This document shows positions 60,101-64,000 of a stretch of DNA of 64,000 nucleotides, piece by piece. The DNA is from Chaetoderma sp. LZ-2023a (lineage: Eukaryota > Mollusca > Caudofoveata > Chaetodermatida > Chaetodermatidae). Each line of letters starts with the position of its first letter. Position 1 is the first letter of the stretch. The translations under genes and the position numbers were made by a program. The notes under the pieces were generated by a model. The model was not told the origin of the DNA and made no database searches. It worked only from the letters and a program-made list of their open reading frames with translations. The stretch spans positions 63,079,254 through 63,143,253 of the forward strand of contig CM067370.1 of NCBI GenBank assembly GCA_034401795.1, written 5' to 3'.

Positions 60101-61471
60101 ATGGGCTTGCTCCCTTATATGTGATATGTTCATTTCAGATATCAATTCACAATAATTGCATTTTTCAGCTACTTTCAGAAATTGACATTCTGTCAGTTTA
60201 AATTTGTCAAATTTTCTCTGTCACTCATTATTTAAGATGTTAGCACCACAATATTCCTTTAATTCATAGGAGTCAGTCATTCAGTAGGCAGATGTTAAAA
60301 TTTTCTTGATGAAATCTGACCATTAAAGGTTAGTTCTAGCAGTGTGTGAGAAAGAGATAGAGACAACAGTCACAAGGTTATTTAGACAGATTGTTTCTAA
60401 ACTTTGATGAATCAGACAATGATAATCTTAGCTATATTTAAAATACCAATTAGTCTATTGAAAACTAATATGTTGTTCTTTTTCATTTCAGTTTCAACTG
60501 TATCCGGTGTTGCATTATCACCTACTTTGGCAACAGCTGTCACATCATCAGCGACGAGACAGACATTGTCACTACCATCCCTGTCTCTGCCATTAACATT
60601 TAATCCACAACTGGCTGCCATTAGTAAGCTTGTGTCCGCAGCTGTTACAGCTCCTGTGACGGCATCATCACCAAAAACACTAACTCCAACGCTGATTGTA
60701 AATCCAACATCATTCATGCCACTGATGCCAGCACCTGCCGCCCCATCAACAATGACCAGAGCCAGTACAGCTAGTACTTCAACCTTGTCAGCAGCCAATG
60801 CTATCAAACCTATGCTTACTCTGACACCCACATCACTTGGTCAGCAAATTGGTATACAGTTAGCGACGAGTATAACCACAACAACACAAACATTGAGCAC
60901 TTCACTCGGCACACACTCACTTACCAGCATGAATACTATAGCAGCAAAACCGATTACAAGCACACCGACTCCAGTAGCAACAACACATGTCCTTCCAGCG
61001 GGCACCTCGCATCTAGCCACTTTCAATCCATTGCTTTCACAAGCAATTGCAGCCCAGGTGACCACGCCTACCACACCTGTGTTGTCAATGGTAAACACAC
61101 CTCGCACACCCTTGCTGTCTACTGTAGGTTTGCAAGTAACCACAACTGGTTCTGGTATAACCGGGTGTATTCAACCGATTATGTCGCTTGGACAACTTCC
61201 ACCCGGCACACAACTTGTCCCGCAGATTGCTATGATGTCTCCTACTGTACCATTAGCACCTGGTATGAATAATGTTCTGACACACTCAATGCTGAAATCC
61301 CTCTCACAGATACCCATTCTACAGCCACAGTTCATACAGACACAACAGATGGTCGGCGGCCAACAGGTTATTAAGCCAATGAATGTTGTCGTAGTAACCA
61401 TGGCAAATCCTGTGATCACGACGACATCGGCATCAACAATTCAACTTGCTATTCCCCCATCAACATCCTGA
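24610..61471 (+). CDS. MNT: MNT-like bHLH-zipper transcriptional repressor, 3' six coding exons
   Basis: Join of 24610-24651, 25828-25939, 52453-52642, 53562-53720, 55178-57031 and 60492-61471. It encodes 1111 residues plus stop with every junction in phase. MNT dimerises with MAX at E-boxes and recruits Sin3 to repress MYC targets in the nucleus. Residues 7-85 of the visible part form the basic region, HLH and leucine zipper. E-box contacts His7, Glu11 and Arg15 (HNKLEKNRR) are kept, and the HLH/zipper sequence is closest to MNT rather than MXD or MYC (FLKRREMEYEQEVKRL). An acidic exon, a glutamine-rich exon with a 10-residue repeat, and a Ser/Thr/Pro-rich C-terminus follow. The first exon(s), including the expected Sin3-interaction helix, are not in view. 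The protein is longer than vertebrate MNT because of the Gln-rich part. Confidence 0.9.
24692..25060. repeat. Dispersed repeat C (copy 1), 40 bp after an MNT donor site
   Basis: About 370 bp shared with 52671-53044, including the phrases CCACACCTCACT, TTTCCAGAAA..TATACAGATA, CATACAATTCGTAC and GATAAA(G/C)TGGAAAGGTC. It also contains a short inverted repeat (TTTTGAAACTAATTTTACTGGG versus its complement). Confidence 0.8.
25828..25939 (+). CDS. MNT: MNT exon: helix-loop-helix
   Basis: The acceptor is CTTCTCTCTTGTAG before 25828 and the donor is GTAACT after 25939. One base completes the Arg codon, then 37 codons RAQLKECFDMLKGQLPN to RAALRSIQ, which are helix 1, loop and helix 2 of the HLH. Phase 1 in, phase 0 out. 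Confidence 0.92.
25940..26676. other. Start of the 26.5 kb MNT intron, no feature except a C run
   Basis: AT-rich intronic DNA. A C run of about 15 lies near 26427-26441, followed by a short AT/TG stretch. No conserved element seen. Confidence 0.5.
26677..26822. repeat. (CACG)n microsatellite and GGGCTTAAGCAC repeat
   Basis: CACGCACGCACGCACG is followed by a stretch with several GGGCTT and GTGCTTAA phrases on both strands. Related sequence, in part inverted, occurs at 29707-29825. These may be ends of an old DNA transposon. Confidence 0.5.
27268..28316. repeat. Tandem array of ~150-bp units with internal hairpins
   Basis: Six diverged copies of a unit starting near 27391, 27541, 27687, 27838, 27980 and 28111 (131-151 bp apart). 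Each has AAGATGGC...GCCATCTT complementary arms, GAAAATTGGTTTC, GGATGATAACTC, TTTATCGGATCGCTTTGAA and GAAACCTATCGAAATT. The array is bounded by CCCCGTAAA..TTTGCGGGG at the left and GGCGGGGTATTATGCGCCG at the right. Confidence 0.9.
28663..28873. repeat. MITE A copy 1 (TTAACYCTTACCAC termini)
   Basis: A palindromic element. It starts TTAACTCTTACCACTGATGT and ends with its complement (ATCAGAGTGGTATGGGTTAA). The inner arms are GAACTGGTG and complementary ATACCAGATTC. Related copies at 61610-61818 and 63433-63601. Confidence 0.85.
29158..29216. repeat. (TG)n microsatellite
   Basis: About 58 bp of TG repeats with two interruptions. Confidence 0.97.
29217..32854. other. Intronic DNA with degenerate repeats, no supported gene
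   Basis: 29830-30060 and 32090-32240 share phrases (CCATCCATCT, AGAATGTCTG, CAACTC.TACAGTTT) and are copies of one repeat. 30100-31100 and 31700-32050 are more GC-rich, with short plus ORFs (for example 30412-30612, 31736-32020) of unrecognised sequence, possibly the decayed 5' half of the LINE whose RT follows. No domain is supported. Confidence 0.4.
32855..33860 (+). pseudogene. Degenerate LINE reverse transcriptase
   Basis: Scattered plus-frame pieces include the RT palm motif IPQGSVLGPVLFVLYINNLP (around 33001-33060) and the catalytic box as MYADDRK (33085 onward), followed by CR1-like C-terminal fragments. Stops and frameshifts are dense, so this is an old copy. Confidence 0.8.
34136..34302. 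repeat. DIRS left inverted terminal repeat, with ~80-bp insertion
   Basis: CAATACTCACCATTCTATTA and CAACAGCCGAGTACCTGTTT..CCATGAAGCTCAT are the reverse complement of the right end. Relative to the right ITR the left copy has about 80 extra bases between ACAAGCT and CCAACAGCC, and these contain an inverted GGGTACTCGGCT / AGCCGAGTAC pair. Confidence 0.85.
35223..36212 (+). pseudogene. DIRS gag-like ORF with Cys-rich N-terminus
   Basis: The first frame starts with paired cysteines (CDECHKF, HVCFRCTNY, RCNICAVW), a zinc-binding pattern seen at the N-terminus of DIRS gag proteins. The frame changes before 35701, where an acidic Ser/Glu-rich segment (DDSPGSEDEEAEEERLL) and a Gly/Pro-rich tail follow. 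The region is markedly GC-richer than its surroundings. No clear start codon is seen, so the left limit is provisional. Confidence 0.65.
36289..36837 (+). pseudogene. DIRS reverse transcriptase
   Basis: One frame holds fingers and palm: SIDLKDAYFHIPMN, CHRFLRFAF, LPFSLSTAPQVFT, the catalytic box YLDDWLIKAD, and GWIVNKEKSKLTPTQRFVYL. This series is specific to DIRS-like RT. A run of about 21 G at 36311-36331 encodes an added Gly stretch just upstream of the fingers and likely disrupts the join with gag. Confidence 0.92.
36838..37770 (+). pseudogene. DIRS RNase H and methyltransferase-like region
   Basis: RNase H residues are seen as MYRDASLEGWAAC (first Asp, about 37110), LLEMMAVELALEKF (Glu), IRSDNSTAVSYIN (Asp) and LADALSR (Asp). 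A TAG at 37184-37186 interrupts the domain. A different frame (37437-37724) continues with TEWSLNP, VDLFATKENAQIMTYFSP and AYAYPPTILLPKILVKI, the segment described as Dam-like methyltransferase in DIRS elements. At least two frameshifts. Confidence 0.85.
37735..38822 (+). pseudogene. DIRS tyrosine recombinase, split by a frameshift
   Basis: The 37211-frame part runs to 38440 and contains the SAM-like N-terminal core domain (TLKSYNNKVNRFADWCE, PVTIAGYKSALAS) and the first catalytic Arg (SSARRRSEIHAL). A single indel near 38390 moves to the 38337-38822 frame. That frame carries the His-x-x-Arg box (AHDVRGIAAS), a Trp-containing segment (AQWHCESSLTDYYMWDV) and the nucleophilic Tyr. All catalytic residues survive. 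The enzyme integrates circular cDNA without target duplication. Confidence 0.9.
39330..39415. repeat. DIRS internal complementary region (ICR)
   Basis: Contains the complement of the left end (GAATGGTGAGTATTGATCG..GGAGAA) directly joined to the complement of the right end (TGAAGGAAATTTCAATTTCC..AACAATACTCACC). This is the template used to circularise DIRS cDNA. Confidence 0.85.
39471..39599. repeat. DIRS right inverted terminal repeat
   Basis: Reverse complement of the left ITR without the 80-bp insertion. It ends in CTCGGAGAAAGGGAAATTGAAATTT..CATT, which is copied in the ICR. Confidence 0.87.
39760..41130 (+). pseudogene. Degenerate CR1-like LINE reverse transcriptase
   Basis: Plus frames show successive RT landmarks in order: VLPCKILESRLKGKLVEHI, NNLLSGHQHIFVQGRSCLT, MFVNDTKLWNII, MWADTWLLKFNASKCE, TYVRPHLKYCVHAWSP and KKYEDRLKALNLPTLNNAE. 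The YADD box region is degenerate (FVND). Many stops and frameshifts. Confidence 0.82.
41290..43140 (-). pseudogene. LINE with C-terminal RNase H (I/Nimb-like), 5' truncated
   Basis: The minus frame at 43103-42525 carries RT palm motifs GVPQGRVLSPTLFILFINNI and LYADELVLW (catalytic Asp-Asp changed to Asp-Glu) and the thumb (AVRPHLEYGSSSW). After frameshifts, 42354-41395 carries RNase H with all four acidic positions: IYTDGSAKD, NYRAEVEALVHA, FLSDARSVLEAI and GNEEADKMAK. Another frameshift gives the terminal Cys/His motif (CPCGEVEQTTEHILQCC, frame 41537-41322). An RNase H domain after RT marks the I/Jockey-related LINE lineages. Endonuclease and ORF1 are missing. Its strand is opposite to the host gene. 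Confidence 0.88.
43150..43424 (+). pseudogene. Short LINE RT C-terminal fragment
   Basis: Plus-frame residues such as KLIKPIYKRTF, WPYFEYYEKPWPPC and GLRKLTYEEH match the RT thumb and post-RT of CR1-like LINEs (normally '..RPHFEY..W.P', 'GL..L.YEERL'). A relic only. Confidence 0.55.
43425..43885. repeat. Palindromic MITE with tandemly duplicated right arm
   Basis: The right arm (about 43671-43772) runs GATTTATTTCGTTTTCATTA to GTGAATATACACCTTT and is repeated in tandem at 43775-43880. The left arm (43425-43530) is its reverse complement (TTCACACCAAAATGATTG..GAAACGAAATAAATC). The ends read AAAGGTG.A. Confidence 0.8.
43886..44672. other. Intronic DNA, nothing recognised
   Basis: No ORF, repeat family or conserved motif that I can support. 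Confidence 0.5.
44673..44975. repeat. (CAGT)n and CGTTGG/CCAACG repeat
   Basis: A short (CAGT)5 tract is followed by TTCCCAGCAAACATT..TTTATTCGTTG and four or more CGTTGGCCCAACG-like palindromes on both strands, ending CCAACGAATAAACAT. The outer ends are roughly inverted. A dispersed hairpin-rich repeat. Confidence 0.75.
44976..45899. other. Intronic DNA, nothing recognised
   Basis: Contains a short duplication (ACGAACTGTCCC twice near 45301-45330). No coding or mobile feature supported. Confidence 0.5.
45900..46070 (+). repeat. LINE 3' end with (ATTCTG)n tail
   Basis: AT-rich 3' UTR-like stretch ending in CCAATAAAATATTCTGATTCTGATTA: a polyadenylation-like signal followed by a short ATTCTG tandem, typical of CR1-type LINE ends. 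5' truncated. Confidence 0.6.
46340..47489. repeat. Tandem ~565-bp repeat ('gccatcttggat' family)
   Basis: Two successive copies (offset about 565 bp; for example GGTTAGGCGGCCATCTTGGA near 46520 and GGTTTGGTGGCCATCTTGGA near 47060, GACCAATCAAAATGT twice). The start of a third copy is interrupted at 47497 by a hAT insertion and resumes at 49799 (to about 50100). Related copies at 23630-24200 and 53877-54320. Confidence 0.85.
47922..48717. mobile_element. Nested TIR element inside the hAT copy
   Basis: The left end TCATGGCCAGTTGCGCAC..TATAGCTCA and the right end (complement TCATGGCTGATTGCACACC.TATGGCTCA) are imperfect inverted repeats of about 28 bp. The interior has no ORF and includes a (TAC)n microsatellite. 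Confidence 0.65.
48101..48154. repeat. (TAC)n microsatellite
   Basis: About 17 uninterrupted copies of a trinucleotide. Confidence 0.97.
49176..49354. repeat. MITE B copy (in hAT element)
   Basis: A foldback containing GGAATGACT...AGTCATTCC, TTTTGAAAATTTA.., CTTGGTCTGCAAATG and CCACTGCAGAAGCC, ending GGGTTAA. Same family as 50357-50592 and 57050-57279. Confidence 0.8.
50357..50592. repeat. MITE B copy with TTAACCC ends
   Basis: TTAACCCTTTAACCC at the left and AAAGGGTTAA at the right. The central palindrome is ACCACTGGAATGACTG / CAGTCATTCCAGTGGT. A near-complete copy. Confidence 0.88.
50593..52332. other. Intronic repeats: 'ggccataactctggtt' family and (AAAT)n
   Basis: Phrases such as AAGGGCCATAACTCTGGTT and GAACCCTATGG recur near 50800-51000 and 51430-51600, and TTAATGGTACTTTTCCTGTTGG-like phrases near 51680 and 51890. 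These are degenerate tandem copies of a non-coding repeat. An (AAAT)n microsatellite lies at 51339-51417. Confidence 0.65.
52453..52642 (+). CDS. MNT: MNT exon: leucine zipper and acidic linker
   Basis: The acceptor is TTTGTCTGTTATGCAG before 52453 and the donor is GTGTGT after 52642. Phase 0 in, phase 1 out. It encodes FLKRREMEYEQEVKRLSTEK, then zipper residues to KQELGE, then IDEAMLMIDDIDDDDDKSTSTDT. The zipper follows helix 2 without a break, as required for MAX pairing. The final TSTD segment resembles the Ser/Thr-acid stretch after the vertebrate MNT zipper. Confidence 0.92.
52671..53044. repeat. Dispersed repeat C (copy 2), 28 bp after an MNT donor site
   Basis: Co-linear with 24692-25060, as judged by CCACACCTCACT, ATTTCCAGAAA, CATACAATTCGTAC, ACTTATCTACGTCATTC and GATAAACTGGAAAGGTC. 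Confidence 0.8.
53562..53720 (+). CDS. MNT: MNT exon: acidic tract
   Basis: The acceptor is TCTAATCTTGTAG before 53562 and the donor is GTAAAA after 53720. Phase 1 in and out. It encodes AEAESPIVSDEEDGL, a run of Asp/Glu, then SEDTSSPKDTSMLTVQNLQSH. The acidic, Ser-rich character fits the region after the zipper in MNT (CK2-like sites visible). Confidence 0.85.
53877..54430. repeat. 'gccatcttgg' family repeats and a partial MITE B
   Basis: Two tandem-like copies (GAGAACCACTGGGC..GATTTCAATTATAT near 53937 and 54117) are followed from about 54335 by a MITE B half (TTCTAGTGGTAAACTTTCA, GGTCTGCAAATGGACATTTC). Confidence 0.75.
54431..54937. other. Intronic DNA, nothing recognised
   Basis: AT-rich, no ORF or repeat family supported. 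Confidence 0.5.
54938..54992. repeat. (ACAT)n microsatellite
   Basis: About 13 tandem ATAC/ACAT units, with short ATGTGCATAC variants to 55015. Confidence 0.97.
55178..57031 (+). CDS. MNT: MNT exon: glutamine-rich region with polyQ and a 10-residue tandem repeat
   Basis: The acceptor is TTGCTTTTTTTACAG before 55178 and the donor is GTACGG after 57031. Phase 1 in and out, no stop in 617 codons. It is rich in Gln, Pro and Thr. A tract of 13 Gln (55402-55440, mixed CAA/CAG) and a shorter Q-rich block (QQQQEQMIQQQQLQQEEQ) are present. Eleven tandem units of 10 residues (56389-56718, consensus QSTPNPPTVR) follow. A basic patch (RTKRELITKQTRQLKQLKK) could act in nuclear localisation; inferred. Disordered Gln/Pro-rich tails are known in MNT, but I find no specific match outside the bHLH-zipper. 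Confidence 0.87.
57050..57279. repeat. MITE B copy, 18 bp after the exon donor
   Basis: TTAACCCTTTAACAC at the left, TGTTAACGGGTTAA at the right; central GGAATGACTGGCTCG / CGAGCCAGTGATTCC palindrome. If the donor is skipped, the MITE supplies about 42 in-frame codons and a stop at 57159. Confidence 0.87.
57661..59313 (+). mobile_element. Tc1-like transposon, nearly intact (1653 bp)
   Basis: The inverted termini are CACCTGTGCAAAAGTTAAG (19 bp exact, about 25 imperfect), flanked by TA on both sides (57659-57660, 59314-59315), as produced by Tc1/mariner transposases. It contains one transposase gene with only two lesions. It sits in the last MNT intron in sense orientation. Confidence 0.95.
57970..58993 (+). 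pseudogene. Tc1-family DD34E transposase, one frameshift and one stop
   Basis: ATG at 57970 opens a paired-type HTH region (LSDRVKWQIIGMHTTGM, CREIGRQLNINHTVISRL), a GRPKK motif and a second helical domain. A one-base insertion near 58285 shifts the frame. The 58190 frame continues with the catalytic core: Asp in HWSDESRF, Asp in MDDNARPH and Glu in SPDMNPIEHIWD, with exactly 34 residues between the second Asp and the Glu. A TAG at 58853-58855 precedes the last ~45 codons, and the frame ends at TAA 58991-58993. The enzyme excises and inserts DNA at TA. It is inactive here, but recent relatives are likely. Confidence 0.93.
59332..59389. repeat. Tandem duplication of 29 bp
   Basis: GTTAGGCAATAATCGGCGAA and following bases occur twice without mismatch. 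Confidence 0.95.
59390..60491. other. Rest of the last MNT intron, nothing recognised
   Basis: AT-rich intronic DNA ending in the polypyrimidine tract TTGTTCTTTTTCATTTCAG of the final acceptor. No repeat family identified. Confidence 0.55.
60492..61471 (+). CDS. MNT: MNT terminal coding exon: Ser/Thr/Pro-rich C-terminus
   Basis: The acceptor precedes 60492 and TGA is at 61469-61471. Phase 1 in. It encodes about 325 residues rich in Thr, Ser, Pro, Ala and Val with almost no charge (VALSPTLATAV, LTFNPQLAAISKLVSAA) and hydrophobic Val/Ile motifs near the end (KPMNVVVVTMANPVI). Low-complexity composition is as in the C-terminal part of MNT, with no recognisable domain. The stop is followed by repeat-rich 3' DNA. 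Confidence 0.85.
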
Positions 61472-62860
61472 TATTGGTATTTAGGAGTTGCTGGGTCAGC
61501 TACGTATTGACTGCATCAACCATTTACAATGTCTTGAAATTGTATTTATTAACCCTTTAACCTTTCTTGTGTCATCATCTCAAAGCTCTAAAAATACAAC
61601 TCATGTCGATTAACCCTTACCATACTGATGTCAAATTCTAAAATTTTAAAATTAAATTGAAGGATGAACTGGTGTACATTTTTCAACAAATTTGGTGGAA
61701 GATGGTGCTGTCGAAGAGGGCAATATCGTCCACCAAAATTGTTGAAAAATGTACACCAGATTCTTTGCTAGTGACATGGTAAAAGATAGAATATTGACAT
61801 CAGAGTGGTAAGGGTTAACACTTTAATGGCCAAGATCTTTCAGGCTAAGAGAAGAATATTTTTATCAATTTATTACTGAAAATTACAACAAAAAATCGCC
61901 TATTAACCTGCAAATAGGCGACTGCAGAGACCATTTCTGGTCAGCTTTACTGTCAACGCTTTAAATTCAAGTTTTTACATAACCACTAGCCAGTGTCCAT
62001 TTGTAGGCCAAGAAAAGACAAAATCTAACACTTGAATAACTAGTTCAATTACCGAGCCAGTAATTCTAGTGATAAGTTTTCAAAATAGACTTCTCTTGGC
62101 TTGCAAATGAACATTCCTCAAGACAACTGCAGAGGCCGGTTTTGTCCGACTTGACCATTAAACAGTTAAGTTAACAGAAGAACGTTTAAAACCTAAGACC
62201 AGATAAATGAAATTGTTAATAATTTGTAAGAAATTGTATGTTGAATATATTTTATTTTAGTCTGCTTGGAAGCCCTTGCTCTTGTCAGCAACAGCTTCCA
62301 AAATATTGTTCTCAACTATTCAACAGACTGCAACTATAGACAGTTCACTAATATTTGTTTTCAAGAACTTCTTTATTTGATGGTTAGAAGGGTTAATTTG
62401 CTGATCTTGCATTAACCCGTTGGCTTCTGATTATATTCATCAGTATCCTTTGGCCGGGGCATATAACATGAAGACACTTGTCATTTACAGCAAAGCTGGT
62501 TTAAAATTTTACATTTGTTGATACACGCTTGAGCGGACTAAATTCTGACTTGGTATTTGACTGGGGCGAGTGTAAAACGTGATCAATCTCATGCATGCAG
62601 AAAAGCAGTAAATAATCTCAATTCTTTGGCATACTATTCATAATCCAGCTTTACATCGTCTTTCATATACTGCTGTCAAGTGTGTGTACATGCGAGTGAA
62701 ATGTGCATGCATGTGTGTGATTTACTCATAATGAATTTCTTACAGCTGTTGGAGACTTCACATATACAATGTAGTTGCAGAGGAACTTAGCTGAACGTGG
62801 ATGTAACTTGGGATACTGGTACATGTTTATTTTAACACTTGTTAACCATTTAACATGCAC
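61472..62860 (+). other. MNT 3' flank / probable 3' UTR with MITEs
   Basis: Contains MITE A (61610-61818) and a degenerate MITE B (about 61983-62169). I saw no canonical AATAAA before 63479, so the transcript end is uncertain. Confidence 0.5.
61610..61818. repeat. MITE A copy 2
   Basis: TTAACCCTTACCATACTGATGTCAA at the left, GACATCAGAGTGGTAAGGGTTAA complementary at the right; strong internal palindrome around GGTGTACATTTTTCAACAAA. Confidence 0.9.
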
Positions 62861-63174
62861 AGACCAGAAATGACAAATTCTTGATGATGTAAGGAATATT
62901 CTCTTCAATATTTTGCCTATGGCAACAACAAGTCTCAGTCAAATTAGTTTCAAATATTCAACAGCTTTCCTATATAGTTGTCTTGAAATTGAGACACTCG
63001 ATATTATTACTTAACCTTTTAACCCTTGAAATTTAAGTGTCTCAATTTCAAGACAACTATATAGGAAAGCTGTTGAATATTTGAAACTAATTTGACTGAG
63101 ACTTGTTGTTTGCCATAGGCAAAATACTGAAGAGAATATTCCTTACATCATCAAGAATTTGTCATTTCTGGTCT
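62861..63174. repeat. Near-perfect inverted repeat, 138-bp arms, 37-nt loop
   Basis: The left arm 62861-62998 and right arm 63036-63174 are reverse complements with only about one single-base length difference and very few mismatches. The arms include AGACCAGAAATGACAAATTC and the repeat-C core TCAAATTAGTTTCAAATATT. RNA from either strand would form a long double-stranded hairpin. Confidence 0.93.
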
Positions 63175-64000
63175 ATATATATATATATATTCGATTGGCT
63201 GGCTCCATAACCGAAGCAATCAATCCAGTCTAAAATGTAATTTACCTTTTGGCCTTCAAATTGACATTTCTCAAGATCACTGATGATTAAAGGGTCAATG
63301 AAGTGTAATTTAGGTCATGATACAAATGCTCATTCAACGTGTTATGTTGTTGAATTTCTCTTTGTTTACATTTGAGTTACCATTTATAAGTTGAGATTAC
63401 TATTAATTTAAGTATGGAAACATTGCATGTTGGCCCTTTAATCATTAGCACTCTGATGTCAACATTTTAATTTTTCAAAATAAATTAAAAGCTGAACTGG
63501 TGTTCATTTTTCAACAAATTTGGTCGAAGATGGTTCCATTGTAGACAGTTTCTTGGCAATCGACACAATTAAAATATAGAATATTAACACTGTGTGAAAG
63601 GATAAACTGGTCATAAATGACCTCTGGTTTTGAAAATATACAGCAATTTACAGACCAAATGAATATTGGTGTAAAATTTTGATTAAAATGACTGGCCAGT
63701 CATTACAGTATTAAGGTTTTTATAAATATTCTATTTTGAAAAGATAGTCTATATTAGCCAGTCTTGATTATTAAATGGATTATAAACAAGTTTTCTAATT
63801 ATGCTGCTGTGTGAAGAAACAGAATATGAGGCTTTCTTGTAGTGTGTTTAGTCTACTGTTCATATTAACACAACTTTTATTTTTGCTTTAATGAACATGC
63901 TTTGCAGTATGAACCTCAGAACTTCAACAGACGCTTGTAATCTGATCATTCACCAACAATAGAGTTGGCAGTAATTAAAAGTTATACTCACTAACCCTTA
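63175..64000. other. 3' flank: MITE A copy 3, AATAAA, no gene
   Basis: A short (TA)n at 63175-63190, MITE A copy at 63433-63601 and AATAAA at 63479-63484 inside that MITE. No ORF of interest to the window end. Confidence 0.55.

Noticed and set aside
60412-61419. Minus-strand ORFs opposite the last MNT exon
   Set aside because: Val/Gly-rich mirror of a Thr/Ser/Pro-rich exon; spliced plus-strand gene explains the openness.

Overview
The window is metazoan nuclear DNA: spliced coding exons, abundant DNA transposons and hairpin repeats, several LINE lineages, two Ty3/gypsy LTR elements, a DIRS element, many microsatellites, and a 500-N assembly gap at 21615-22114. The mix (DIRS, env-bearing Ty3/gypsy, RNase-H-bearing LINE, 'gccatcttgg' intronic repeats) suggests a marine invertebrate such as a mollusc, brachiopod or hemichordate. 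I cannot resolve the species from the sequence alone.

The one host gene I can support is a plus-strand orthologue of MNT, the MAX-network bHLH-zipper transcriptional repressor. Six coding exons are visible: 24610-24651, 25828-25939, 52453-52642, 53562-53720, 55178-57031 and 60492-61471 (stop). All junctions have AG/GT borders and compatible phases, and together they encode the last 1111 residues. The basic region, HLH and leucine zipper are spread over the first three of these exons. A 26.5 kb intron splits the zipper from the HLH. The N-terminal (Sin3-interaction) exon was not found and is probably upstream of the window.

1-3620: 5' part of a minus-strand CR1/Jockey-like LINE (endonuclease plus start of RT) and a broken zinc-finger/low-complexity ORF. 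4077-14656: a complete but disabled minus-strand Ty3/gypsy element with LTRs, tRNA-Arg-type primer site, gag, pol and env. It is flanked by ACGT target duplications and sits inside a heat-shock-type promoter (CRE, perfect HSE, two CCAAT, CRE, TATA) whose transcript is unidentified. 17.5-21.6 kb: a second, decayed plus-strand Ty3/gypsy element running into the gap. 22.1-24.6 kb: LINE 3' end, a foldback and repeats.

24.6-61.5 kb is the MNT locus. Its large intron holds a 150-bp tandem array, three plus-strand LINE relics, a DIRS element (34136-39599) with diagnostic inverted terminal repeats and internal complementary region, an RNase-H-bearing LINE (41290-43140, minus), several MITEs, and a 565-bp tandem repeat split by a non-autonomous hAT element (47498-49798). 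The last intron contains an almost intact Tc1 element (57661-59313). The 3' flank carries MITEs and a 138-bp-arm inverted repeat (62861-63174).

The mobile elements are mostly dead: frameshifts, in-frame stops, a lost integrase glutamate and a lost LTR promoter. The Tc1 copy has only two lesions. The best leads are the gag-pol -1 frameshift signal (GTTAAAC followed by the gag stop and a hairpin), the promoter deletion in the 5' LTR, the orphan heat-shock promoter, repeats lying 18-40 bp downstream of four MNT donor sites, and the long hairpin beyond the MNT stop codon.
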